Shown here piece after piece: positions 1-6,480 of a DNA stretch of 7,617 bases (positions within the stretch are counted from its first letter, which is position 1; each line of letters opens with the position of its first letter). This stretch comes from an uncultured Opitutia bacterium. Its GTDB lineage: Bacteria > Verrucomicrobiota > Verrucomicrobiae > Opitutales > UBA953. The notes under the pieces were generated by a model. The model was not told where the DNA came from. It saw only the letters and a list, made by a program, of their open reading frames with translations, and searched no databases. The position numbers were made by a program, and so were the translations under genes. Location of the stretch: contig CAIOLH010000073.1 in the NCBI GenBank assembly GCA_903859115.1, forward strand, positions 1-7,617, given 5' to 3'.

Positions 1-1225
1 ACCGTGGAACCAGATTCACAAACGTACTTTTTCCTGCACCGCTTGGTCCAACTAAAGCTACCGACTGTCCGGCGCGAATGGTGATTGTGACATTACTTAA
101 AACTGTTTCTTTGCCGTAGGCAAAAGACAAGTCCTTCATCGCAATCTCGCCTTTTACTCGTCCGAGTGACTGGGCTTGAGGTGAATCGGCGACCTCGATG
201 GTTGCGTTAATAATTTCTTCTAGGCGAACTAAGCCTGGTTCAGCCATGTGCAGACGATTACTGACGAATCCGATTTTCTTGATCGGACCATAAGCCATGT
301 AAAATGCCGTGATGAGTGAGAGAAGTTCTTCGAATTTAAAACCGACCGATGCACCGACACCGATTGCAATGGCGATACCACAGGCGGCAGAAATTTCGAG
401 AAGCGGTGAAAGTACTTTTTCGTAGCGCACTAATTTAGCTTGGATGCGCAAACCCTCGTGACTGGATTTAGCAAAACGAGCAGCCTCACGCTCTTGCAGT
501 CCATACGCCCGAACATCGCGAGCGGCTTGAAGATTTTCTACGGCAATCGAATTAAGATCGGACGCCGAAGTTAATCCACTGCGTGCGCGTTTCTGAATTG
601 CTAAACCCACACCACGAACCGCAAACACTGCAATGGGCACGACAGCCAAGCAGGCTAAAAATAAAACTCCGTTGGGTTTCGATAAACAAAGCCAGACGAC
701 ATAGCCCACCGCAAAGAGCATCGTGAGTGGCTGAATTAAGATGTCATTAGAAACATCGACCAAAACTAATCGCACCGAATTGGCGTCATTGATTACTCTT
801 TGCAGTAAATCACCGACGGGAATTTTTCCAAAAAATCCTAGATGCATTTTTTGTAATTTCTCGAAAACTGTACGACGCACTGATTCGACTACACGAAGTC
901 CAGCTAAGTTTAGGAAAAAACTTGAGCAAAATTCTGCGACCCCACGAATAATAAAAATCGCTGGAAGAAAGGCGACGGCGAAGGTAACAGCGTAATCTTT
1001 TGGTAAATAATACGAGGTACCACCGAGCCATGCGGGCAGCACCACGAGCGGAGCCGCCCGTTGGACTTCATCGCCAAAAACGGTTGGTAAAACTTTGCCG
1101 ACTAGAAACGGCAATCCGATGGCATTGGTTGAGGCGTAAATCGCACCAAACAATAAAGCTAAAACTAATAGGGTGCGACTTCCCTTTAGGTGTGGAATGT
1201 AAGTTCTGTAGCGGGCACTAAACAC
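1..1225 (-). CDS. ABC exporter, fused membrane and ATPase domains (C-terminal part outside the window)
   Basis: Reading the minus strand from position 1225 gives 408 codons with no stop, running off the left edge. The protein is a type IV (MsbA/ABCB-like) ABC exporter half-transporter. Hydrophobic segments lie near residues 18-40, 80-105, 160-200 and 285-320. The family signature around residues 126-148 is present (MHLGFFGK, then GDLLQR and ND). DVRAYGLQEREAARF follows in the cytoplasmic extension. The nucleotide-binding domain begins near residue 360 (DLSFAYG, with the A-loop Tyr), and Walker A GPSGAGKST is at residues 393-401. Signature, Walker B and H-loop lie outside. No in-frame ATG is available after the in-frame stop at 1277-1279. 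The GTG at 1225-1223 gives a typical exporter N-terminus (MFSARYRTYIPHLKG), but it has no clear ribosome binding site, so the exact start is uncertain. It begins 47 bp after the TerC gene on the same strand and may be co-transcribed. The substrate cannot be told; lipid or drug export is usual for the family. Confidence 0.93.
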   Translation of the reverse strand, partial: MFSARYRTYIPHLKGSRTLLVLALLFGAIYASTNAIGLPFLVGKVLPTVFGDEVQRAAPLVVLPAWLGGTSYYLPKDYAVTFAVAFLPAIFIIRGVAEFCSSFFLNLAGLRVVESVRRTVFEKLQKMHLGFFGKIPVGDLLQRVINDANSVRLVLVDVSNDILIQPLTMLFAVGYVVWLCLSKPNGVLFLACLAVVPIAVFAVRGVGLAIQKRARSGLTSASDLNSIAVENLQAARDVRAYGLQEREAARFAKSSHEGLRIQAKLVRYEKVLSPLLEISAACGIAIAIGVGASVGFKFEELLSLITAFYMAYGPIKKIGFVSNRLHMAEPGLVRLEEIINATIEVADSPQAQSLGRVKGEIAMKDLSFAYGKETVLSNVTITIRAGQSVALVGPSGAGKSTFVNLVPR

Positions 1226-1272
1226 AGGGTTAGACTGAGCCAGAGGTCCGCCGGAGGAAATACCAAACTCAC

Positions 1273-2316
1273 TTATTTACGTTTAGGGAAAAGGATTGAG
1301 GCGACCACTCCAGTGATGAGGGCGATACTAATGACCATCAATGAAATCTGGGTGGGGATGTGTATCTTGCCGTCCGTAATAAAGGAGGCAGGCATCCAAC
1401 TCGTAACCATTCCCTCCGCCATACTCAATGTAGCAGCCCAAGGAAGTATCATTTTAATACCAATAAACACTAAAATAAAGGCGAGGGCCGGTTTAAGGAA
1501 ACGGAAATATTCCATGAATCCGGAGATAGCAAAGTACATCGATCGCAGACCCATGATCGCAAAAATATTAGAAGTGAAGGCGATGAAGCGACGCTCCTCT
1601 ACTGACATCTCGGGGGGCAGGATGCCAAGCACAGCTGGAATTGAATCTATCGCAAAAATCAAATCCGTGCATTCGATAATAATTAGAACCACAAATAGAG
1701 GGGTAAAATATCTGCGGCCATTTTGTTTCACGTAAAAAGATTTACCATGTAAATCAGGGGTCAAGGGGACGACTTTCCTAATCATCCGAACAATAAAGCC
1801 TTCGGAAACTCCTTTACCCTCTTCTTCATCTTTGGCGAAAACTAGCTTCAGACCCGTAAAGACGAGGAATAAACCAAATAGAGGTAAAAGTATGACGAAG
1901 CGATCGACCGCAGCGACTCCGATAATAATAAAAAGTGCGCGCATCACAATCGCTCCCAGAATTCCCCAGAACAAGACTCTGTGTTGATATTGAGTAGGAA
2001 TCTTAAAGTGGGCAAAAACCAAAACAAAGATAAACAAATTGTCCACCGAGAGAGCTAATTCTAAAATATATCCGCCGACAAATAATTCAGCGGTCTCGGA
2101 TCCGTGCCAGAATGAAAGTAGAAAAGAAAAGACGATAGCCAAAGAAATCCACACGGTGCACCAAGCAATTGCTTTCTTAAATGTAGGTGCTTCTTCTTTG
2201 CGACTGAACACGCCTAAATCTAAAGCGAGCATCGTACAGATAAAGAGGATGAAGCCCACCCAGGCCCAACCAGGAATCAATAGAGGGGTATTTACTGCAG
2301 ATAAATAGGCGAACAT
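1273..2316 (-). CDS. TerC/Alx-family integral membrane protein (probable metal-ion exporter)
   Basis: A 347-aa inner-membrane protein of the TerC family (Alx-type subgroup; YkoY/MeeY and Alx are relatives linked to manganese export). About eight to nine hydrophobic segments are visible. The conserved acidic membrane motifs are all present: ALDLGVF (residues 31-37), ELALSVDNLFIF (86-97) and ECTDLIFAIDSIPA (215-228). TSNIFAIMGLRSMYF (248-262) follows. A charged cytoplasmic loop, AKDEEEGKG, separates the two halves near residues 161-169. The reading frame stays open up to a TTG at 2379, but ATG 2316 gives the usual family N-terminus (a short lead, then the first helix) and sits just after a perfect TTGACA box at 2351-2346. 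Length fits the family (about 320-350 aa). No Mn riboswitch of the kind found before some alx/ykoY genes is apparent, because a tRNA gene begins less than 100 bp upstream on the other strand. Metal specificity is inferred from the family only. Confidence 0.92.
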   Translation of the reverse strand: MFAYLSAVNTPLLIPGWAWVGFILFICTMLALDLGVFSRKEEAPTFKKAIAWCTVWISLAIVFSFLLSFWHGSETAELFVGGYILELALSVDNLFIFVLVFAHFKIPTQYQHRVLFWGILGAIVMRALFIIIGVAAVDRFVILLPLFGLFLVFTGLKLVFAKDEEEGKGVSEGFIVRMIRKVVPLTPDLHGKSFYVKQNGRRYFTPLFVVLIIIECTDLIFAIDSIPAVLGILPPEMSVEERRFIAFTSNIFAIMGLRSMYFAISGFMEYFRFLKPALAFILVFIGIKMILPWAATLSMAEGMVTSWMPASFITDGKIHIPTQISLMVISIALITGVVASILFPKRK

Positions 2317-2322
2317 AGAAAG

Positions 2323-2351
2323 AGAATTAGAAAATTCCCGATAAATGTCAA
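2323..2351 (-). promoter_or_regulatory. Candidate terC promoter, possibly giving a leaderless mRNA
   Basis: On the minus strand a perfect -35 TTGACA (2351-2346) is followed, after 17 bp, by a weak -10 AATTCT (2328-2323, 3 of 6 consensus bases). Transcription would begin about 7 nt later, which is at or next to the ATG at 2316. There would then be almost no 5' untranslated region, in line with the absence of a Shine-Dalgarno sequence. The -10 is poor, so this is tentative. Confidence 0.35.
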
Positions 2352-2357
2352 ATGATG

Positions 2358-2386
2358 AGGGCTTGCCCGAGGGACACAAAAGCCCT
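2358..2386. repeat. Inverted repeat between terC and tRNA-Arg
   Basis: AGGGCTT (2358-2364) and AAGCCCT (2380-2386) form a perfect 7-bp inverted repeat with a 15-nt centre that contains a nested CCC/GGG pair. It overlaps the candidate tRNA-Arg promoter and lies just upstream of the terC -35 box. It could be a protein-binding site or a hairpin. Neither strand has a T-run directly after it that would make it a good terminator. Confidence 0.5.
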
Positions 2387-2391
2387 AAAAA
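2363..2391 (+). promoter_or_regulatory. Candidate tRNA-Arg promoter
   Basis: TTGCCC (2363-2368) and TAAAAA (2386-2391) each match sigma70 consensus at 4 of 6 positions and are 17 bp apart. They would start transcription near 2398, only a few bases before the mature tRNA 5' end at 2402. Both boxes overlap the inverted repeat 2358-2386, so the match may be partly fortuitous. Confidence 0.35.
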
Positions 2392-2394
2392 CCT

Positions 2395-2480
2395 AATCCG
2401 CGTTCCCGTAGTTCAACGGATAGAACATTGGTTTCCTAAACCGAGGATACAGGTTCGATTCCTGTCGGGGACAGCGGATT
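2395..2480 (+). repeat. 7-bp inverted repeat directly flanking tRNA-Arg (extended acceptor stem)
   Basis: AATCCGC (2395-2401) abuts the 5' end of the tRNA, and GCGGATT (2474-2480) abuts its discriminator base. They are perfect reverse complements. In the precursor transcript they would stack 7 more pairs onto the 7-bp acceptor stem, with only A2473 unpaired. The 3' arm also overlaps the first base of the TAA stop codon (2482-2480) of the converging gene. Confidence 0.75.
2402..2473 (+). tRNA. tRNA-Arg, anticodon CCT
   Basis: A complete 72-nt cloverleaf can be folded. The acceptor stem is GTTCCCG/CGGGGAC with one T-G pair, and the discriminator is A2473. The D stem is GTTC/GAAC. The anticodon stem is TTGGT/ACCGA with loop TTCCTAA, so the anticodon is CCT, reading AGG. 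The variable loop has 4 nt. The T arm is ACAGG-TTCGATT-CCTGT. CCA is not encoded. It is transcribed on the plus strand, opposite to the operon whose last gene ends 6 bp downstream, and head to head with terC. Confidence 0.97.
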
Positions 2481-3622
2481 TACTTTAAGCGATAGCCCTG
2501 AATTTGGGTAGTCGCACTGCGCTTATAAATCTTAGAAACATCCTCAATCGTGAGCAGAACCCAGGGGGCTAAAATATTTTCACCGTTTTTAGTGAGGACG
2601 ATATTATCTGCTATATAAACGCAGGTATGTAGTCCTTCGCCGTTATCAGTGTAGCACAATACATCGCCAAACTGATACGGAGCAGACACTTGATTGTAAG
2701 CTTGGGTTAGCTGAATGGCCGCCATCGAAGTATTTCGATAGTAATCACGTGGACTAAGATTGAAAAAATTAAGCGACGTCCAGTGACAATCAGGTAAACG
2801 ACCTTTAACGCCGTCTCTCAGCGATGGAAACGTATAAAGTTTCTCTCGCATGATGACTGGCAAGAAATGCATGATATCTACGGTGTCATTAAGGTCACTC
2901 TCTTTACTGACAGCCTTAATAAAAGTCATCCGTGGAGACTCAGGCTGATTTCCAATCCAATAACGCAAGAATGCTTCGCGCTGTTCCGGCTTAATGGGGA
3001 ATTTTTTATTAACCACCAAGGACATACACCGCGTAATCGATCGGAGTGTGTTTTTAATTTCTTCCGCAGTCGTAGCATAATTGATTAAAACCCCGACGTT
3101 ACTGAATACTAACGCATTTCCTCGGTGCCAAACTAACTGTCTAACTGCGTTCTTCTGATTGGCATTAAGAGTAGACTCGGCCAACCATTCTTCGACATCA
3201 CCCGATAAAATAAATACTGGGTCAGTATAATAATCATTCTGCGGATATTTAGAAATTTCGGTGTAAAGCTTATCTCGGACAGTTCCCTTGATCAGCAATA
3301 AATCTTCCAACTTTGGATAAATAACAATCTCGGCGCCACTGCTCTTTAACTGACTGGAAGATGTCAGACGCTCAACTAAAGTAAGTTCGACGCCCGATTG
3401 TATTAATAAATCCTTAACCATGCTCGCCGATAAACCTGGAAAAGTCCAACGTGGCACTGGGTCAGGCTTGCCAGCAATTTCGATCACTGCGTCGGGCGCT
3501 TCTAAGTAAATATTAGATACAAGGAGCTCTCCCCACGGACCGGGATTTGCTTGTTTAGTGTACCCAAACAAGGGTGCGGCCCATAAAAAATTAATTAGAA
3601 TTAAACAAACCAGTGAATTCAT
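2480..3622 (-). CDS. Secreted hypothetical protein with a C-terminal NlpC/P60-like (papain-fold) domain
   Basis: Translated from ATG 3622 this is a 380-aa protein opening with a short signal peptide (hydrophobic core VCLILINFLWAAPLF), so it is probably periplasmic or secreted. The frame can be extended six codons to a TTG at 3640, but ATG places the signal peptide normally. Residue numbers below count from ATG. The N-terminal two thirds (about 25-255) match nothing I recognise. The last third has the order expected of an NlpC/P60 or CHAP-like cysteine hydrolase. PDCHWTSLNFF has Cys279 leading a helix. FGDVL (318-322) is the usual strand after the Cys helix. LHTCVYIAD carries His332. LTKNG carries Asn346 as possible third residue, followed by PW. 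A peptidoglycan or peptide amidase role is therefore possible but unproven. It lies 58 bp after the hydrolase stop and is likely the last gene of the cimA operon. Confidence 0.8.
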   Translation of the reverse strand: MNSLVCLILINFLWAAPLFGYTKQANPGPWGELLVSNIYLEAPDAVIEIAGKPDPVPRWTFPGLSASMVKDLLIQSGVELTLVERLTSSSQLKSSGAEIVIYPKLEDLLLIKGTVRDKLYTEISKYPQNDYYTDPVFILSGDVEEWLAESTLNANQKNAVRQLVWHRGNALVFSNVGVLINYATTAEEIKNTLRSITRCMSLVVNKKFPIKPEQREAFLRYWIGNQPESPRMTFIKAVSKESDLNDTVDIMHFLPVIMREKLYTFPSLRDGVKGRLPDCHWTSLNFFNLSPRDYYRNTSMAAIQLTQAYNQVSAPYQFGDVLCYTDNGEGLHTCVYIADNIVLTKNGENILAPWVLLTIEDVSKIYKRSATTQIQGYRLK

Positions 3623-3638
3623 ATAGTAGTTGAACCCC

Positions 3639-3656
3639 AAACCTTCGCTTAGGTTT
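3639..3656 (-). other. Small hairpin in the leader of the NlpC/P60-like gene
   Basis: AAACCT (3639-3644) and AGGTTT (3651-3656) are a perfect 6-bp inverted repeat around a 6-nt centre. It lies 17 bp before the ATG at 3622 on the minus strand and 25 bp after the hydrolase stop. No U-tract follows it in the reading direction, so it is more likely an RNA-processing or translation-affecting hairpin than a terminator. Function is unknown. Confidence 0.4.
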
Positions 3657-3680
3657 CAAAATTGTAAAGAATTTTTAAAA

Positions 3681-4730
3681 TTATTTACCGATGGTACGCT
3701 CTAAAAACTCAACCACCACAGCCTTAACATCAGGGTCACTACTCGTACGAGATTCTGCCTGACCCTTAAAAGTTCCTGAGAGCTTCCACCCTTTTGCCTT
3801 CGGTGGATGAAGATCAAAAGTGTGTTCAGCTTCCACAACTTCTACAAAATTGTAATCTACTTTGTTTTTAATCAAAACTTCTTCCAAGTTTCGAGATTGC
3901 TTGATATCCACCGTCTTATCCGCGGTCCCATGCAAAATTAATACGGGTACGCTTTTACTCGTCACGTAACTTAAAGGACTGAAAACTTTATCAGTATCCG
4001 CACCGAAATTGACGAGCATGTCCTTCGCATAGTTTCCGCTGCCGGTTACACCATACATATCAATGACCGCAGAAACTTTGGAAGAGATGACGGCCTTAGG
4101 GTCGCCACCGAGTTCAGCCTTTTCATCCGTCAATCCCACCATCAATGCCAAGTAACCGCCCGCCGAGCCACCCGCTACGGCGATGCGTTGAGGATCGATT
4201 CCTAAGTCTCTAGCATTTTTTCGCATCCATCTTACCGCTTCGCGACAGTCGGCAATATTCTGCGGCCAGGCTCCTGGCTTATCTTTGGTCGATAAAACAT
4301 AATTGCAGCTAACCGCTACATAACCAGCTCGAGCTAGATCCGCAGAGACACTGGCGCTACGAAACTCAGCCTTATCCCCTATTTTAAAACCACCGCCGTG
4401 AATAAATAATACTGCCGGACGATTATTTTTCCACTCACCACTAGGAATATAAACATCGAGTTTTTCTTTTCGATTTTTTTCTAAAAAGGAAAAATCACTG
4501 AAGCGTTGGACGAAATTTTTTGTGTCGGTCGGGTGATCGGCGCGATCGTCTTGTTCTTTCAGGCGATTAATTAATTTAGGCTCTATGTTTTTATCTAAAT
4601 TTACATCCCGAATCTGTAACTTCGTTGCTAACTGCAGGCGCGGTGAAACAACTCGTACTGACTCTACCGAATTAGCCGCCTGCGCACAGGCGCTTAATAC
4701 GATAAGGAAAATAATCGGTAAAGTTTTCAT
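3681..4730 (-). CDS. Exported alpha/beta hydrolase (esterase/lipase-like), possible lipoprotein
   Basis: A 349-aa alpha/beta-hydrolase of the carboxylesterase type (Aes/BD-FAE-like). The oxyanion-hole motif HGGGF is at residues 111-115. The nucleophile elbow GGSAGG (187-192) gives Ser189. HGTADKTV (267-274) supplies Asp271, and AEHTF (301-305) supplies His303, so the catalytic triad is complete. The N-terminus is a signal peptide. LSAC (12-15) fits a lipobox with Cys15 as lipidation site, and AQA (16-18) directly after it fits signal peptidase I, so the protein is either an anchored lipoprotein or soluble in the periplasm. Residues about 25-80 are an extra charged N-terminal segment before the core. 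The ATG at 4730 begins 3 bp after the TAA of cimA and has no ribosome binding site, which points to co-transcription and translational coupling. The substrate is unknown, and nothing links it chemically to isoleucine synthesis. Confidence 0.93.
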   Translation of the reverse strand: MKTLPIIFLIVLSACAQAANSVESVRVVSPRLQLATKLQIRDVNLDKNIEPKLINRLKEQDDRADHPTDTKNFVQRFSDFSFLEKNRKEKLDVYIPSGEWKNNRPAVLFIHGGGFKIGDKAEFRSASVSADLARAGYVAVSCNYVLSTKDKPGAWPQNIADCREAVRWMRKNARDLGIDPQRIAVAGGSAGGYLALMVGLTDEKAELGGDPKAVISSKVSAVIDMYGVTGSGNYAKDMLVNFGADTDKVFSPLSYVTSKSVPVLILHGTADKTVDIKQSRNLEEVLIKNKVDYNFVEVVEAEHTFDLHPPKAKGWKLSGTFKGQAESRTSSDPDVKAVVVEFLERTIGK

Positions 4731-4733
4731 AAA

Positions 4734-6290
4734 TTACACTAAGGCATGAGCGTAGCCTTCAACAATGGCACGCAATGAGGCTTCGACTAAATTCGCACTG
4801 ACGCCTACCGTACCCCAAGATTTTTTCCCATCGGTCGAGCGAACAACCACACGGGTTTTAGCAGAGGTTCCATCCTGACCAGCTAGCACGCGTACTTTAT
4901 AGTCGGCGAGATGAACTTTTTTGAGTTTAGGAAATGCCTTAATGAGAGCCTTGCGTAACGCTTGGTCTAAAGCATGTACGGGTCCTTCACCGTCAGCTAC
5001 CGTCAAGGATTCTTTACCATCAACGCGCGTACGGATGGTCGCTTCACACGAAGCCAATTTGCTTCCGCCTTGGATAGAGACATTATAGTTTACGACTTCA
5101 AAAGGAACCACCGCAGCTTTACCTAAATGACGTCGAAGTAATAAAACCAGTGATGCATCCGCATCTTCAAAACTCCAACCTTGGTGTTCGAGTTTCTTTA
5201 ATTCTTCTAACGCAGCTTTGGTCGATGGGGCATCCTTATCTAATTCGATACCTAACTCGGCGGCCTTCATGAGTAAGTTACTACGACCGGACTGATCGCT
5301 CACTAAAACATCACGCGCATTGCCAACGGTAGCAGGATCAACGTGTTCATAGGCCGCAGAAAATTTTCTTACGGCGTCCACGTGCGTTCCACCTTTATGC
5401 GCAAACGCAGCGGCACCCACCCAAGGGCGACGAGGGTCGGGTGCTTGATTAGTTACGCCATCGATAAAACGGGAAATTTCAGTCAAGCGACGTAATGAGC
5501 TCGCGGGCACGCAACTCCAACCGCGCTTGATTTGAGCGACAGGTATAACCGCCGTTAAATCGCAATTACCGGTGCGTTCACCGATGCCATTCATCGTACC
5601 TTGTACATGCATCGCACCTGCATCGAGTGAGGCTAACGCATTAGCCAATGCTAATCCGGAGTCATCGTGGGTGTGTATGCCTATCGCCGCTTTCACGGCT
5701 GACATCGCAGCGCGAGTGCAAGCAGCAACTTCGTCAGGCAACGATCCACCATTAGTATCGCATAAAACAATGCGCGAAGCACCAGCTTCGGCAGCTGCCT
5801 TAAAACAAGCCAATGCGTATTGAGGGTCTTCTTTCCAGCCATCGATAGCGTGTTCACAGTCATAAACCACTTCGCGTCCGTGTGATTTTAAATAGGCGAT
5901 AGTATCAGCAATCATCGCTAAATTTTCTTCCGGCGTGCAGCGTAAAACTTCACGTACATGGAGTGCCGATGTCTTTCCGTAAATAGTAACAACAGGCGTA
6001 TTCACTTCGAGCAAACCCTTAACTTGAGAGTCCTCAGAAGCACGCACACCTTTTTTACGAGTAGACCCAAAGGCAGCGAGTTTCGCTTTCTTGAATTTTA
6101 ATTTTCGGGCCTCCGCGAAAAATTCGATATCGCGAGGATTGGAGCCTGGCCAGCCGCCTTCGATGTAAGTAACGCCGAAACGTTCAAGCTCCTGCGCCAC
6201 ACGCAATTTGTCAGCCACCGAGAAATGAATACCCAGCCCCTGCGATCCGTCGCGGAGTGTGGTGTCATAGATTTCGATTTTTCGTGCCAT
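4734..6290 (-). CDS. cimA: (R)-citramalate synthase
   Basis: A 518-aa enzyme of the LeuA/CimA Claisen-condensing family, in the long citramalate synthase subgroup (members about 520-530 aa). It joins acetyl-CoA and pyruvate to (R)-citramalate in the cytosol, starting the threonine-independent route to 2-oxobutyrate and isoleucine. The TIM-barrel catalytic part shows YDTTLRDGSQG (8-18, with Arg13 and metal-binding Asp14) and YIEGGWPGSNPRD (42-54, typical of this subgroup rather than of LeuA). LCDTNGG (176-182) follows, then the metal site GIHTHDDSG (204-212, His206 and His208) and NGIGERTGN (234-242). A linker domain (about 265-395) is followed by the regulatory LeuA-dimerisation domain (about 398-518), including TDGKKSWGTVGVS (486-498), where the end product (isoleucine in this subgroup) usually binds. 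ATG 6290 gives the expected start; no Shine-Dalgarno is seen. An Ile-rich leader ORF and competing hairpins lie directly upstream, which supports the isoleucine assignment. Confidence 0.95.
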   Translation of the reverse strand: MARKIEIYDTTLRDGSQGLGIHFSVADKLRVAQELERFGVTYIEGGWPGSNPRDIEFFAEARKLKFKKAKLAAFGSTRKKGVRASEDSQVKGLLEVNTPVVTIYGKTSALHVREVLRCTPEENLAMIADTIAYLKSHGREVVYDCEHAIDGWKEDPQYALACFKAAAEAGASRIVLCDTNGGSLPDEVAACTRAAMSAVKAAIGIHTHDDSGLALANALASLDAGAMHVQGTMNGIGERTGNCDLTAVIPVAQIKRGWSCVPASSLRRLTEISRFIDGVTNQAPDPRRPWVGAAAFAHKGGTHVDAVRKFSAAYEHVDPATVGNARDVLVSDQSGRSNLLMKAAELGIELDKDAPSTKAALEELKKLEHQGWSFEDADASLVLLLRRHLGKAAVVPFEVVNYNVSIQGGSKLASCEATIRTRVDGKESLTVADGEGPVHALDQALRKALIKAFPKLKKVHLADYKVRVLAGQDGTSAKTRVVVRSTDGKKSWGTVGVSANLVEASLRAIVEGYAHALV

Positions 6291-6318
6291 GTTAGTTTGT
6301 TAAAGGTTGGTTTGGGTT

Positions 6319-6382
6319 AAAAGATAGACCGCCGCTCCGATTTGCCGCGGAACGGAAATTCGCTGATGCGATCCGTTCGCGG
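6319..6382 (-). promoter_or_regulatory. Putative transcription attenuator (competing antiterminator and terminator hairpins)
   Basis: Read on the minus strand, segment A (6382-6372, CCGCGAACGGA) pairs with segment B (6356-6345, TCCGTTCCGCGG) in 11 pairs with one bulged C. Inside it, TCGC/GCGA (6371-6368 with 6363-6360) closes an ATCA loop. Segment B can instead pair with segment C: CCGTTCCG (6355-6348) with CGGAGCGG (6339-6332), 8 pairs including one G-T, with an 8-nt loop. That second hairpin is followed by CGG and then TCTATCTTTT (6328-6319). A:B and B:C exclude each other. Segment A starts 2 nt after the leader stop codon, so a ribosome at the stop would cover A and favour B:C (termination), while one stalled at the Ile codons would leave A free. 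The U-tract is imperfect and begins 3 nt after the stem, which is the weakest part of the case. Confidence 0.7.
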
Positions 6383-6384
6383 AC

Positions 6385-6468
6385 TTATAGCCCGATAATA
6401 ATAATCGCAGGAATAATGGCACGACCACGCAAGGTCTGATTAGTCGATGACTGTATCGTGCGTTCCAT
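6385..6468 (-). CDS. Isoleucine-rich leader peptide of the cimA operon (27 aa)
   Basis: ATG 6468-6466 opens a 27-codon ORF ending at TAA 6387-6385, 94 bp before cimA. It has seven Ile codons (residues 5, 18, 19, 22-25), six of them in the C-terminal run AIIPAIIIIGL. There is one Leu at residue 13, a final Leu and no Val, so the bias is specifically for isoleucine. This pattern and the hairpins that follow are those of amino-acid leader peptides such as ilvL, thrL and trpL. Its likely role is to place a ribosome that stalls when charged tRNA-Ile is scarce; the peptide itself need not have a function. An in-frame stop (6480-6478) lies just upstream, so this ATG is the only good start. It has no Shine-Dalgarno and begins about 6 nt after the predicted transcription start, so initiation would be nearly leaderless. 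Confidence 0.78.
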   Translation of the reverse strand: MERTIQSSTNQTLRGRAIIPAIIIIGL

Positions 6469-6480
6469 AGAAGGGATTTA

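Noticed and set aside
741..1221. Small plus-strand and minus-strand ORFs inside the ABC exporter region
   Set aside because: All lie out of frame within a continuous 408-codon exporter reading frame with recognisable motifs.
1190..1735. 181-codon plus-strand ORF
   Set aside because: It lies opposite the well-supported TerC gene and the start of the ABC exporter, has no domain-like pattern, and is a mirror of the conserved minus-strand coding sequence.
2317..2379. N-terminal extension of TerC from TTG 2379
   Set aside because: The added 21 residues do not look like the family N-terminus, they overlap the inverted repeat and the TTGACA box, and ATG 2316 gives a normal start.
3639..3656. Hairpin as a terminator between the hydrolase and the NlpC/P60-like gene
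   Set aside because: The stem has only 6 bp and is followed by GGGGTTC on the minus strand instead of a U-tract.
6372..6425. Region-1 segment CGTGG (6429-6425) pairing with segment A as a protector hairpin
   Set aside because: Only 5 bp including a G-T wobble can be drawn, too weak to claim, although a classical attenuator would have such a pairing.
6291..6468. T-box riboswitch as the isoleucine sensor upstream of cimA
   Set aside because: No T-box consensus sequence or Stem I architecture is visible; the Ile-rich ORF with competing hairpins explains the region better.
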